Shown here piece by piece: positions 53,105 to 62,593 of a stretch of 64,000 nt of DNA. How positions within the stretch are numbered: position 1 is the first letter of the stretch; the number at the start of each line of letters is the position of its first letter. Made by a program: the position numbers and the translations under genes. Location: assembly GCF_049389645.1 (NCBI RefSeq), contig NZ_CP186540.1, forward strand, positions 992,001-1,056,000. The letters run 5' to 3'. Origin of the DNA: Alkalibacterium sp049389645. Its GTDB lineage: Bacteria > Bacillota > Bacilli > Lactobacillales > Carnobacteriaceae_A. The notes beneath the pieces were generated by a model. The model was given only the letters and a program-made list of their open reading frames with translations, did not search any database and had not been told where the DNA came from.

Positions 53105-54484
53105 TTAAATAATCTTACCCGAAGTTTTCATTAATTGAATCACGCGTACCACAGCTAATTTGTAACATAAGAAACGCAATGACTCATCATGTTCACAAGA
53201 GAAATAAGCCTTATACACACGCATGCTTACTTCTTTCATACGCTCACTCATATTTTCCAAGATATCTTCCTTGCTCTTCACTTCATTGGTAAACCCTTGG
53301 ACCCATTCCAGGTAAGATACCGTCACTCCGCCTGCATTCGCTAAAATATCAGGGATCACGATTTTACCTTGAGCAGTCAAATACTCGTCGGCTGTCTGTG
53401 TAAGTGGACCATTCGCCCCTTCTACAAGGATAACCGCTTTAATGTCTGCTTGATTTTCTATGGTGATCTGGTCTTCGATCGCTCCTAAAATCAACACATC
53501 ACAATCTAAGGTCAGAACGGCATTTGGATCCAGGACTTCTGCTTCCATGCCCATGTCTTTGAGCTCCTTGTCGTTTGGTAAGCGGTCATTTTCTTCTTTA
53601 AACGGCGCCAGTTTCTCAACGTCTAATCCCTTCGCGCTGTAGACCGTTGAACGGCTGTCAGAGACTGCAATAACGGTATGTTTTCTCTCTGAATTTTTCG
53701 CTTCGATAGCTGCAGCACGACTTAGATTGCCGAAACCTTGGACGGCGACCGTGACGTTTTCTTTTTTACCGATTGCTTGAATCATCTCTTTTTTATCCGA
53801 ATGTTTGCCATTCATTTTGAGTGATCCATTCAATACGGCATCCACTAAATAATAGTAACTTAAAAACGTGCCGATTCCTGTAGATTCCGCTCTTCCATTT
53901 GTTCCACCATTTTCAACACTCTTACCGGTGAAGGTGTTGATGAACGGTTGATTGGGATGTAACTGTTTGTATTCTTCTGTCATCCAGTCCATCAGTTGCG
54001 TTCCGGAACCTACATCTGGGGCCGGAATATCTCGGTACGGCCCGATATCATTTTGAAGTAATCTTACAAAGGCATGACTGACTTCTTTCAATTCACGTTC
54101 TGAATGTTTTCTGACATCGATATGAACGCCACCTTTACCTCCGCCGTATGGCAGATCATGTAAGGCATTCTTCAGCGTCATCAACATAGCTAAGGTTTTG
54201 ACTTCTGACTGATTGACTCCTGTACTGAAACGGATCCCGCCTTTATAATAGCCACACGCATTATTGTGCTGCACACGATAGGCCTGATAGGTGCCAATAC
54301 TGCCATCATCTTTTTTGATACGTAAATCTCCAGAGATGAGTTTATCAATTCCTTTAAGCAGTTCCCCACCTTGATTTAACCAGTCACTGCGGTTTTCTCC
54401 CCAGCCTGATAGCTCTTGAGTGTCTGTTTCGACTAAGTAATCGACAACCTCTTGAATCAGTTGTGTTGTTGTATTTTCTGTCAT
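53105..54484 (-). CDS. gdhA: Glutamate dehydrogenase
   Basis: 459 residues. Catalytic Lys in PYGGGKGGVHID (about 117), substrate residues in YYKGGIRF, dinucleotide motif VAVQGFGNLSR near 247. Hexameric Glu/Leu/Phe/Val dehydrogenase family, cytosolic; links 2-oxoglutarate and ammonium to glutamate. GFGN at the third Gly position (GxGxxA/S) fits NAD or NADP; I cannot decide. TGGAGGAATTC precedes ATG. Confidence 0.92.
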   Translation of the reverse strand: MTENTTTQLIQEVVDYLVETDTQELSGWGENRSDWLNQGGELLKGIDKLISGDLRIKKDDGSIGTYQAYRVQHNNACGYYKGGIRFSTGVNQSEVKTLAMLMTLKNALHDLPYGGGKGGVHIDVRKHSERELKEVSHAFVRLLQNDIGPYRDIPAPDVGSGTQLMDWMTEEYKQLHPNQPFINTFTGKSVENGGTNGRAESTGIGTFLSYYYLVDAVLNGSLKMNGKHSDKKEMIQAIGKKENVTVAVQGFGNLSRAAAIEAKNSERKHTVIAVSDSRSTVYSAKGLDVEKLAPFKEENDRLPNDKELKDMGMEAEVLDPNAVLTLDCDVLILGAIEDQITIENQADIKAVILVEGANGPLTQTADEYLTAQGKIVIPDILANAGGVTVSYLEWVQGFTNEVKSKEDILENMSERMKEVSMRVYKAYFSCEHDESLRFLCYKLAVVRVIQLMKTSGKII

Positions 54485-54606
54485 CTGAATTCCTCCATCT
54501 ACAAAATGAGAACTTTCTTATTTTCCACTTATGATTGTATCATAATTAAAGCCTTAATTGCGAATCATTACCGTCTTTATTTAACTTTTACATAAAATAA
54601 TATAAA

Positions 54607-54641
54607 AAAACATCTTTTATCCATAGATAAAAGATGTTTTG
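54607..54641 (-). terminator. Terminator of the rsmG-par-ychF operon
   Basis: AAACATCTTTTATC-CATA-GATAAAAGATGTTT followed by T-rich DNA on the minus strand. Confidence 0.85.
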
Positions 54642-54647
54642 CTATAC

Positions 54648-55352
54648 TTAAATCAATGTTCCTTTGATATTCAATCTTTTCTTCAAATACCATTTTGCTA
54701 AGAAAGCGAGTAACCCTACCGCCATCGTATATGGCCCCGGGATTACCGGATTAATAGCTGCTGGAATCAGCGCCGTGCCAAAAGCCATCAGCATTATCCA
54801 TATAACCATCGTTGTGGTGGTCGCAAGGATATATTTCAAGAAGCCACCCTTAACGCCAGGTGTCGGTGCATATTTGGTGATCACCATCACGGCAAAACCA
54901 CCTAGTATAAAGTTAAGTAGCAGAGTGACGAACCCTAATCCGGCATCTTGATTCCCCGTAAAGTAAGAGATACCTGTTATAATGGCGAACATTCCACCCA
55001 ATAGCAGGGCACCATCCAGATAAATCTTCCATGATTCTGAGCGTTCTACTGGCTTATCTACAACACCTTGTTTTCCTTCTATAAGAAAACGGGCCTGATC
55101 TGTGACCGTCCCATAAATCGATCTTGCAGTTATATGGTTCGCTTGTTCAGCGACAATGTTTTTCAGCATGTCGTTTAGAATCAAAGTTTTGCGTTCAGCA
55201 GGTATGTGGGCATCATCAAGTCTGCGATTCAATTTTATCATGTATTCTTGATTCTTATTCGTTAACTGATCAAACAAAGTCGCATTTTCTTTTTCTTTTT
55301 CAACATAATCAATTTGATCATCTTGTTCAATGACTTTTTTATTTTTAGACAT
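54648..55352 (-). CDS. DUF1129 family membrane protein
   Basis: 234 residues. Charged N-terminal domain (about 1-100) with LTNKNQEYMIKLNRRLDDAH, then four helices (about 108-220). DUF1129 genes regularly follow ychF in lactobacilli and carnobacteria, as here. Function unknown; last gene of the operon. Confidence 0.88.
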   Translation of the reverse strand: MSKNKKVIEQDDQIDYVEKEKENATLFDQLTNKNQEYMIKLNRRLDDAHIPAERKTLILNDMLKNIVAEQANHITARSIYGTVTDQARFLIEGKQGVVDKPVERSESWKIYLDGALLLGGMFAIITGISYFTGNQDAGLGFVTLLLNFILGGFAVMVITKYAPTPGVKGGFLKYILATTTTMVIWIMLMAFGTALIPAAINPVIPGPYTMAVGLLAFLAKWYLKKRLNIKGTLI

Positions 55353-55373
55353 GCTTAATATACTCCCCTTTTC

Positions 55374-56474
55374 CTAAACATTGAAACGGAATAGAATAAC
55401 ATCGCCATCTTGCACGACATAGTCTTTTCCTTCCGATCTTAACTTCCCAGCTTCACGAGCAGCTTTTTCACTCCCTAGACGGTCATAGTCTTCAAAGGAA
55501 ATCGTTTCGGCCCGAATAAAGCCACGCTCGAAATCACTATGAATGATGCCCGCTGTCTGTGGAGCTTTCATTCCTTTTTTAAAGGTCCATGCTCGTACTT
55601 CAGTGGGTCCGGCAGTAAAGAAAGTGGCTAAACCTAACAAGTCATAAGATTTATGAATCAGTTTGTTTAAACCCGGTTCAGTTACACCCAAGTCATCTAA
55701 GAACATTTCTTTTTCTTCATCATCCAGTTCAGCAATTTCTTCTTCGATAGCTGCTGAAATAGCGACCACTTCAGCCCCTTCTTCCGCTGCAATGTCGCGA
55801 ACGATCTGCAAGTGCTTGTTGCTTTCAGGATCAGCGATTTCTTCTTCAGAAACGTTTGCCACATAAAGGACGGGTTTACTTGTCAGCAAGAAGAGCGAAC
55901 GCAGAATTGGTAATTCTTCTTCTGTAAATGAAAGAACACGTACGGGTTTCCCCTCTTCAAGTACCGGTTTGATTTTTTCTAATACGGCAAACAGTTCAAC
56001 CGAATCTTTATCTTTTGATTTTGCCTGTTTTCTCACTTTTTCATAGCGTTTATCTACGGATTCCAAATCAGCTAAAGCTAATTCCAAGTTGATGATTTCT
56101 ATATCATCTGCCGGGTTGACTTTACCGGTCACGTGCGTAATATTATCATCTTCAAAACAGCGCACGACATGACAAATCGCATCCACTTCACGTATATTCG
56201 CTAAAAATTTGTTTCCTAACCCTTCACCCTTACTTGCTCCTTTGACGATACCGGCAATATCGGTGAATTCAAAGGTTGTCGGTACGATTTTTTTCGGGTT
56301 CGCGAGGTCCGCTAAGCGGTCTAAACGTTTATCCGGAACTTCCACGATTCCGACGTTGGGATCGATCGTTGCAAAAGGGTAGTTTGCTGCCTCTACTCCC
56401 GCTTTGGTGATGGCATTAAATAATGTTGATTTTCCTACGTTGGGTAACCCAACAATTCCTGCTGTTAAAGGCAT
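55374..56474 (-). CDS. ychF: Ribosome-binding ATPase YchF
   Basis: 366 residues from ATG 56474, the usual family length; an upstream in-frame GTG adds four residues. G1 GLPNVGKSTLFNAITKAG (8-25), DIAGIVKGASKGEGLGN, the altered G4 (NVSEEE in place of NKxD, favouring ATP), and a C-terminal TGS domain AWTFKKGMKAPQTAG...FIRAE. Universal Obg-family protein. Confidence 0.97.
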   Translation of the reverse strand: MPLTAGIVGLPNVGKSTLFNAITKAGVEAANYPFATIDPNVGIVEVPDKRLDRLADLANPKKIVPTTFEFTDIAGIVKGASKGEGLGNKFLANIREVDAICHVVRCFEDDNITHVTGKVNPADDIEIINLELALADLESVDKRYEKVRKQAKSKDKDSVELFAVLEKIKPVLEEGKPVRVLSFTEEELPILRSLFLLTSKPVLYVANVSEEEIADPESNKHLQIVRDIAAEEGAEVVAISAAIEEEIAELDDEEKEMFLDDLGVTEPGLNKLIHKSYDLLGLATFFTAGPTEVRAWTFKKGMKAPQTAGIIHSDFERGFIRAETISFEDYDRLGSEKAAREAGKLRSEGKDYVVQDGDVILFRFNV

Positions 56475-56507
56475 GTCTGTGTTCACCTTTCACTTTCTTT
56501 AAAATAG

Positions 56508-56693
56508 TTAGTCCTTCAAGACTTTCTTCATTTTTCGGTCAAATTCTCGTCGAGGCATCATGACTAGATGGTCACATCCCGTACATTTGATACGAATGTC
56601 AGCCCCCATGCGAATAATTTCCCAGCGGTTCATTCCACAAGGATGCGGCTTCTTCATTTCGACGACATCGTGTAAATCATAGGATTTTTCCAT
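56508..56693 (-). CDS. DUF951 zinc-binding small protein
   Basis: 61 residues. MKKPHPCG and IKCTGCDHLVMMPR carry three cysteines with His for a probable zinc site, an OB-like fold in relatives. Conserved small gene between parB and ychF throughout Lactobacillales. AAGGAGGATAAATG upstream. Confidence 0.94.
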   Translation of the reverse strand: MEKSYDLHDVVEMKKPHPCGMNRWEIIRMGADIRIKCTGCDHLVMMPRREFDRKMKKVLKD

Positions 56694-56715
56694 CTCATTT
56701 ATCCTCCTTGGTTCT

Positions 56716-57597
56716 TTAATTTAAATCAATATCCAATTCTTCCAAGATACGATTCAGGTCATCGGGAGATACATATTCGATTTCTATCTTCCCTTGCTCT
56801 CCTTTTTCACGAATCGCCACACTTGTTCCAAACTTATCGGTCAATAACTCTTCCGATTTGCGAATATAGACAGATTTCTCTGCCACCTGTGGCTTTTCAA
56901 CTCTGTCTTTGGGGTGTTGATTCGCTTCTGAAACCAGGTGTTCCAGCTGTCTTACCGTTAACTTTTCCTTCACCGCGCGTTTGGCCAGTTTCTTGATCTT
57001 GGATTTATCTTTCAGCCCAAGCAGCGTGCGTGCTTGTCCGTTTGAAAGTTTCCCTTCCTGGACCAGCTGCTTCACTTCTTCTGGTAGTGACAGCAAACGT
57101 AAATGATTGGCAATATAAGAGCGACTCTTACCTAATTTTTCGGCTACCATTTCCTGTGTCATTGCTAATTTATCCATCATCATATTATACGCTTCTGCTT
57201 CTTCAAGAGACGTCAAGTCTTCCCGTTGCAGGTTTTCCAAAATAGCCACTTGCATCATGACTTCTTCATTCAGTTCTCTGATGATGGCTGGGATTTTATC
57301 CTTGCCGGCAATCTTGGACGCTCTGAATCGTCTCTCTCCAGCTATGATTTCATAACCTTTAACAGATGACTGACGCAGGATGATCGGTTGGAGCACCCCA
57401 GAAATAGTGATAGAAGCAGCCAGTTCATTCAGTGCATCTTCATCAAAATGACGTCTGGGTTGGTATGGATTGGGACGGATTTCAGTTAAATCAATAAGTT
57501 GTACGCGTTCATCGTTGCGGTCGACTTCTTCATCAAAATTAGGCACATCAAACAAGGCATCAATGCCACGGCCTAGTCCTTTTTTCTTATTCGCCAC
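56716..57597 (-). CDS. parB: Chromosome-partition protein ParB (Spo0J)
   Basis: 293 residues from GTG 57597. CTP-binding box GERRFRASKIAG near 92, C-motif segment PNPYQPRRHFD near 42, HTH TQEMVAEKLGKSRSYIANHLRLL near 145, and a C-terminal dimer domain. Spreads from parS sites and loads SMC. Its start overlaps the parA end by 11 bp. Confidence 0.96.
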   Translation of the reverse strand: MANKKKGLGRGIDALFDVPNFDEEVDRNDERVQLIDLTEIRPNPYQPRRHFDEDALNELAASITISGVLQPIILRQSSVKGYEIIAGERRFRASKIAGKDKIPAIIRELNEEVMMQVAILENLQREDLTSLEEAEAYNMMMDKLAMTQEMVAEKLGKSRSYIANHLRLLSLPEEVKQLVQEGKLSNGQARTLLGLKDKSKIKKLAKRAVKEKLTVRQLEHLVSEANQHPKDRVEKPQVAEKSVYIRKSEELLTDKFGTSVAIREKGEQGKIEIEYVSPDDLNRILEELDIDLN

Positions 57598-58351
57598 TAT
57601 CCATCACTTCCTTTGCTAATTCTTGATAGACTTCTGCACCTTTGGATCTAATATCATAGTCAATAATTGATAAACCATAACTAGGCGCTTCCGACAAACG
57701 TACATTACGTGGAATAATTGTTGCATAGACTTTTTCCCGGAAATATTTTTTCACTTCATTCACCACTTCAAAGCCAAGATTCGTACGGGCATCCAGCATC
57801 GTCAAGAGCACGCCTTCCACTTTCAACTCTTTGTTGAAATGTTTCTGTACTAATCGGACCGTATTAAGCAGCTGGCTCAGCCCTTCCAGCGCATAATACT
57901 CACACTGTACGGGGATCAAAACCGAATCGCTTGCGGTAAACGCGTTGATCGTTAAATGGCCAAGAGATGGTGGACAATCGATCAAAATATAATCATAATC
58001 ATCTTTCACTGTCTCTACAGCTCTTTTCAGCCGTGTTTCTCTCGCCATCAAACTGGTCAATTCTACTTCTGCCCCAGCCAATTGTATCGTGGCGGGGACA
58101 ATGCTCAAATTTTCTCGACTCGATGATAACACTACATCTTTAAGCGGTTCCTCATTAATTAAGACATCATAGATATCTCTATCTACTTCGCCTTTTCTTA
58201 TGCCTAACCCACTGGTTGCATTGCCTTGGGCGTCCATATCAATCAACAATACTTTTTTCCCGTTGTAAGCTAAAGAAGCACCAAGATTGACGGTAGTCGT
58301 TGTTTTACCCACGCCACCTTTCTGGTTTGCAACAGCTATAATCTGTCCCAT
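57587..58351 (-). CDS. parA: Chromosome-partition ATPase ParA (Soj)
   Basis: 254 residues. Deviant Walker A KGGVGKTTTT at 10-19, Walker A' MDAQGNATSGLG near 39, Walker B IDCPPSLG near 125. Cycles with ParB and regulates DnaA in relatives. GGAGGAAGAAC precedes ATG. Confidence 0.97.
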   Translation of the reverse strand: MGQIIAVANQKGGVGKTTTTVNLGASLAYNGKKVLLIDMDAQGNATSGLGIRKGEVDRDIYDVLINEEPLKDVVLSSSRENLSIVPATIQLAGAEVELTSLMARETRLKRAVETVKDDYDYILIDCPPSLGHLTINAFTASDSVLIPVQCEYYALEGLSQLLNTVRLVQKHFNKELKVEGVLLTMLDARTNLGFEVVNEVKKYFREKVYATIIPRNVRLSEAPSYGLSIIDYDIRSKGAEVYQELAKEVMDSGE

Positions 58352-58382
58352 GTTCTTCCTCCAAACTTTCTACTCTATTCGT

Positions 58383-59102
58383 TTACGCTAACGGACTTTT
58401 GTTGGGAGTCCCTGGTCGTCTTGGATATTTATTCGGCGTTTCTTTTATCTTATCTATAAGGATGATTGTACGTCCACCCGCATCTTCGGGTAACTCAAAC
58501 GAATGGGTTTCTCTCACTTTGCCACCAAGTAATGCAATGGCAGATACGGCTTCATCCAACTCTTCAGGCGCATGTGCGGCTTTCATTGCAATAAACGTGC
58601 CCTCTTTTTTTAGTAAAGGCAGGCACAATTCAGCTAAGACACTCATACGCGCCACTGCTCTTGCTGTAACATAGTCGAAAGAGGCTCTAAACTGTTTATT
58701 TTGACCAAACGTTTCTGCACGGTCGTGATACAATGAGACGTCGCTCAGACCCAATTCTTCAACTATTTTCTCGAGAAATGTGATGCGCTTGTTAAGTGAA
58801 TCAACGATCGTGATCTGTAATTCAGGGTAAATGATTTTAAGGGGGATACTGGGAAACCCAGCACCTGAGCCTACATCGCATAAACTGTGGACCCCTTGAC
58901 TAAAATCGACATACAACCCCGCAGTCAATGAATCATAAAAATGTTTCAAGTAAGCTTCTTCACGTTGCGTAATCGCAGTTAAATTAATTTTTTCATTCCA
59001 TTCCTGCAGCAGTTCCAAATAACGTTTAAACTGACGCATCTTGGCATCTGTGATTGGAATGTCTCTTTTCTTAAGTTCGGACTGAAATTCTTCTGGAGTC
59101 AT
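58383..59102 (-). CDS. rsmG: 16S rRNA m7G527 methyltransferase RsmG
   Basis: 239 residues. SAM site CDVGSGAGFPSIPLKI near 71-86 and the family stretch EWNEKINLTAIT near 34. Methylates G527 of 16S rRNA. First gene of the rsmG-parA-parB-DUF951-ychF-DUF1129 series; AAAGGATTTTT upstream. Confidence 0.97.
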   Translation of the reverse strand: MTPEEFQSELKKRDIPITDAKMRQFKRYLELLQEWNEKINLTAITQREEAYLKHFYDSLTAGLYVDFSQGVHSLCDVGSGAGFPSIPLKIIYPELQITIVDSLNKRITFLEKIVEELGLSDVSLYHDRAETFGQNKQFRASFDYVTARAVARMSVLAELCLPLLKKEGTFIAMKAAHAPEELDEAVSAIALLGGKVRETHSFELPEDAGGRTIILIDKIKETPNKYPRRPGTPNKSPLA

Positions 59103-59130
59103 TCGTCAAAAATCCTTTCTTTCTTCAGTC

Positions 59131-59152
59131 GTGAAACACTTGATTGTTTCAC
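59131..59152. promoter_or_regulatory. Inverted TGTTTCAC half-sites upstream of rsmG
   Basis: GTGAAACA-CTTGAT-TGTTTCAC. The halves equal parS half-sites (TGTTTCAC/GTGAAACA) but are swapped and spaced by 6 bp, 29 bp upstream of rsmG. It could be a hairpin in the leader or a site for weak ParB contact. Confidence 0.35.
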
Positions 59153-59221
59153 AAAAACACTCTCTTCACTTTATACTAAATAGCTAGTAAATACAATGGT
59201 TAGAAGCTATTTTCTCATTAC

Positions 59222-59255
59222 AAAAAAAACACCTGACACTGGTTGCCAGATGTTT
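59222..59255 (-). terminator. Terminator of ABC exporter operon
   Basis: AACATCTGGCA...TGTCAGGTGTT with a run of T on the minus strand, about 100 bp after the permease stop. Confidence 0.75.
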
Positions 59256-59355
59256 TATTGTTAGCTTTTTATTGGTGTCTTTTCGCATCTTATTTTAGAT
59301 TAAAATCGACTATTTTCAGAATGCTCACGTTCAGTTCTCATAAAGAACCCGATCG

Positions 59356-60381
59356 TCACACTTTTCTGTGCTGATTCAATACGAGGATGTTGAGTACGAC
59401 AAATACCACGGAGAATCCCAGTAAAACAAGAAGGTTCAACATGATGTGCTGAAAGCCGAATCCTCTGACCATGACATCCCTCAGTGCTTCTGCAGCATAA
59501 TACAGTGGGGTCAAAGGGCCTATCCAACTGACCCAACCGGAAATAGTCTCCAGATTAAACAGGCCGGAAAAGAACAACTGCGGGACCACCACAACTGGAA
59601 TGAACTGAATCATCTGGAGTTCGTTCTGAGCAAAAGATGATAACAGTATCCCCAACGTCAAGGCGGTGAAAGACAGGCAGAGTGTAATCAGCAGCACGTA
59701 GAAAAAGTTCCCCTCCATCATCATGCCTAAAACATAAATCGAATAGGCAGATATGATGGTTGACTGAATGACCGTAAACAAACCGAATCCGACCACATAG
59801 CCAATGACGATCTCCCATTTCCTTAAGGGACTGGACAATAATCGTTCCAAGGTCCCTCTCGTCCGTTCTCTTAGAAAAGAAACGCCGGATATCAAAAAGA
59901 CGAAAAAGAAAACAAAGAAACCGAGTAATACTGGTCCAAAGTAATCAAAGTGCCGCATGTCTTCGTCTCCATGGATGAAATTTATTTCAAATTGATTCTC
60001 TTGTTCTGCCGAGAGTGGTGAGAAAGCCTCCTGCATCCACCTCAATACTGCGGAGTTGATTGTCGGATCGCTTCCCTCCAGCGTAAGACTGGGCCGATTT
60101 GCTTCCACACTAACGTAGCCGTCTAATACCTGTGCTTCGACATCTGCCAGCGCACTGTCTTCCAGAGTGTACAGAGTCACTTCAGCTCCGGATAAGTCGA
60201 CTCTTTCTGTCAGTTGTTCTGGAATATCCACTAACCCGATGCGCGGGGTGTACCCTTCATCACCGAAGACGAGATACAATAATGATAAAACTAAAATAGG
60301 AGCTAGGATCAACAGTGCCATCGTTCGCTTGTCTCTTTTAAACTGACGCAAAATACGCAATATCAATGATCTAATCCTCAT
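59356..60381 (-). CDS. ABC-2 type exporter permease
   Basis: 341 residues from ATG 60381 (GGAGG 8 nt upstream, within the ATPase gene end). First helix about 22-42, a large outside loop (about 45-150), then five helices with FLRERTRGTLERLLSSPLRKWE, the typical ABC-2 coupling segment. Exports a drug or lipid-like compound with the ATPase encoded just upstream; 11-bp gene overlap. Confidence 0.9.
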   Translation of the reverse strand: MRIRSLILRILRQFKRDKRTMALLILAPILVLSLLYLVFGDEGYTPRIGLVDIPEQLTERVDLSGAEVTLYTLEDSALADVEAQVLDGYVSVEANRPSLTLEGSDPTINSAVLRWMQEAFSPLSAEQENQFEINFIHGDEDMRHFDYFGPVLLGFFVFFFVFLISGVSFLRERTRGTLERLLSSPLRKWEIVIGYVVGFGLFTVIQSTIISAYSIYVLGMMMEGNFFYVLLITLCLSFTALTLGILLSSFAQNELQMIQFIPVVVVPQLFFSGLFNLETISGWVSWIGPLTPLYYAAEALRDVMVRGFGFQHIMLNLLVLLGFSVVFVVLNILVLNQHRKV

Positions 60382-61108
60382 TTTCAAAACCTCCAAACAC
60401 TAAAAAAGCTCCTTCCAAATCTTTGGCATGCGCTTTTTGCTTTAATTCTTGCGGAGATCCCACTGCGGTCAGTTTCCCTTCTCTGATCATTCCTAAACGG
60501 TCACATTTATCGGCTTCATCCATGACATGCGTTGTCACAATAATGGTTATGCCTTTTCGCTTCAAGGCATTGAAACTGTTCCAGATACTCTTTCTAAGTA
60601 TCGGATCCATACCCACAGTCGGTTCATCCAGGATCAATATATCTGGCTCATGCAGCATGGCAATGGCCAGACTTAGCCGACGTTTCATACCCCCTGAATA
60701 ATTGGCGACTATTTTGTCAAAAGAATCTTTCAAATCGACAACAGTCATTACTTCTTCTATGCGTTCCTGTCTTTTCTTCTTATTCATACCATAAAGAGAG
60801 ACAAAAAACTCGAGATTTTCTCTGGCACTCAATTCCGTATAGAGTGCATCTGACTGAGCCATATAGCCGATCTTTTCTATTAAATGAAGAGAAGGCTGTT
60901 TTTTATTTAATATGTGCACCTCCCCGATGGTCGCTTCTTCCAGACCAACGAGCTGCTTCACCAGCGTTGTTTTTCCCGCCCCCGATGGACCTAACAGACC
61001 AAATATTTCTCCTTTGTTTATTTCCAAATCGATATCTTTCAGCACTTCTTGCTTTCCGTATGATTTTGACAGGTTTTTTATGGAAATAATGCCTTTGCTA
61101 ACATTCAT
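60371..61108 (-). CDS. ABC exporter ATP-binding protein
   Basis: 245 residues. Walker A GPSGAGKTT near 40, Q-loop YMAQSDALYTE, signature YSGGMKRRLSLA near 139, Walker B ILILDEPTVGMDP near 158 and switch His in VTTHVMDEAD. DRA/ABCB-type half partner of the ABC-2 permease. GAGGTGGGAGAAA upstream. Confidence 0.94.
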   Translation of the reverse strand: MNVSKGIISIKNLSKSYGKQEVLKDIDLEINKGEIFGLLGPSGAGKTTLVKQLVGLEEATIGEVHILNKKQPSLHLIEKIGYMAQSDALYTELSARENLEFFVSLYGMNKKKRQERIEEVMTVVDLKDSFDKIVANYSGGMKRRLSLAIAMLHEPDILILDEPTVGMDPILRKSIWNSFNALKRKGITIIVTTHVMDEADKCDRLGMIREGKLTAVGSPQELKQKAHAKDLEGAFLVFGGFENED

Positions 61109-61302
61109 TTTCTCCCACCTCGCGTTATAAGTTTTTAGATATGACTTCCGGGAAATCGATCATGTGAAGCGTACTTTAACTGTTATCCGTTTACGGAAAC
61201 TAATTATTTGCATATATTATAACAGCTATTTCCTTTGTCCTATATATCATAGTCCCTGCTCGTTGATTATTATTCGGAGTAGCGAATTGATTTCCTGTAA
61301 AA

Positions 61303-61352
61303 AAGCACACGACCCTTAATGTCCTTTTAGGGACATTAAGGGTCGTGTGCTT
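61303..61352. terminator. 22-bp perfect bidirectional hairpin terminator
   Basis: AAGCACACGACCCTTAATGT (61303 onward) pairs fully with 61331-61352 over a 6-nt loop TTTTAG. Ends the antiporter transcript. Confidence 0.85.
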
Positions 61353-61387
61353 GACTCGTCATTATTCATTTATATTTATATTTACGT

Positions 61388-62557
61388 TTACACTTTTGTT
61401 TCGCCTACTCTGTCGAGTGCTTTACCTAACAGTAACGGACCGAAAATCTCAAAAAAGATGACACCGGTCAGTACAACCCCGGTAATGGCGCCAGAAACAT
61501 CAGGCAAACTTCGCTCGGCAATAGTGGCCAATCCGATCGCAATACCGGCTTGCGGCAGCAGACCAAATCCTAAATTGAAACGCACTTTTTTGCTGATCGA
61601 CGTGAACTGAGAAAAAATGGCGATTCCCATATATTTTCCGATAGAACGCGCTATGATATAGCTGAAACCAATCAGCCCCACTTGACCGATAATCGAAATG
61701 TCTATATGGGCACCGGATAAAGTCAGGAAGAGAATAAATATGGGCAGTTCGATACGATTCAATAGTGACGCGATCAATATTTTTCTGGATGTTAAGTTAC
61801 TGATAGCAACACCCGCAATCATATTGGTCAAGATTGGAGACAGTCCAAAATAATGCGCCACACCCGAGTTAAATAAAAGCGCAGCAATCAGCAACGTCAT
61901 TAGCTTCTCATTGCCTGTCTTCTCATTTCTGATGAAGTATGACACAAACAGGCCACTGATTATTCCTACAAAAAAAGCGAATAGTATATCTAGAACCACT
62001 GTACCAACAAGCATTAATCCTGATGTCCCGGCATCATTCCCCAACGATTGTACAAAGGAGACCATCACACCGAAAGTTAAAATGGTAATAAGATTGTCAA
62101 AAGCCACCAGACCCAAGAGGTTTTGTGTCATTTCACCTTCAGATTTTTTTTCTTTTACTATCTCTACCACGCCAGCAGGAGATACAGACATCGCAAGCGG
62201 ACCCAGTATCAGTGCGTATTGAAGGGGCATGCCAACAAACCACGTAACCAGGACCACTGTCACACCTGTCAATAGTGTGTTTCCCAGTGACAAGATAATC
62301 AAGTTTCTACCAAACGCTTTAAATACGCGGTAATGAAGTTCAGTTCCTACTGACAAAGCTAGCATACCTAACGCGAGTTCGTTGACAAATCCCAATTCGT
62401 AATAAATATCTGATGTGATGAAGTTGAGCACGCTTGGTCCCAGAAACAAACCCATCAATATATAGCCGGTGACTGTGGGTAACTGCAGTTTCTTTGCCAG
62501 TTTCCCACCTCCCATGCCAGCGACCAGAATAACAGCAATGTAAAGTGAATACGTCAT
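61388..62557 (-). CDS. CPA2-family cation/proton antiporter
   Basis: 389 residues, 11-13 helices. LPTVTGYILMGLFLGPSVLNF (helix 2, conserved in Kef/Nap types), VSPAGVVEIVKE, and LVAFDNLITILTFGV with the membrane Asp of the ion site. No C-terminal RCK/TrkA domain. Exchanges Na+ or K+ for H+. The PII-like gene 36 bp upstream probably encodes its regulator. Confidence 0.9.
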   Translation of the reverse strand: MTYSLYIAVILVAGMGGGKLAKKLQLPTVTGYILMGLFLGPSVLNFITSDIYYELGFVNELALGMLALSVGTELHYRVFKAFGRNLIILSLGNTLLTGVTVVLVTWFVGMPLQYALILGPLAMSVSPAGVVEIVKEKKSEGEMTQNLLGLVAFDNLITILTFGVMVSFVQSLGNDAGTSGLMLVGTVVLDILFAFFVGIISGLFVSYFIRNEKTGNEKLMTLLIAALLFNSGVAHYFGLSPILTNMIAGVAISNLTSRKILIASLLNRIELPIFILFLTLSGAHIDISIIGQVGLIGFSYIIARSIGKYMGIAIFSQFTSISKKVRFNLGFGLLPQAGIAIGLATIAERSLPDVSGAITGVVLTGVIFFEIFGPLLLGKALDRVGETKV

Positions 62558-62593
62558 GTTTATAAAACCCTTCTTCTTCTATATTTTTACTAT

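Noticed and set aside
59131..59152. Canonical parS site
   Set aside because: Half-sites are in the wrong order and separated by 6 bp; TGTTTCACGTGAAACA was not found in the window.
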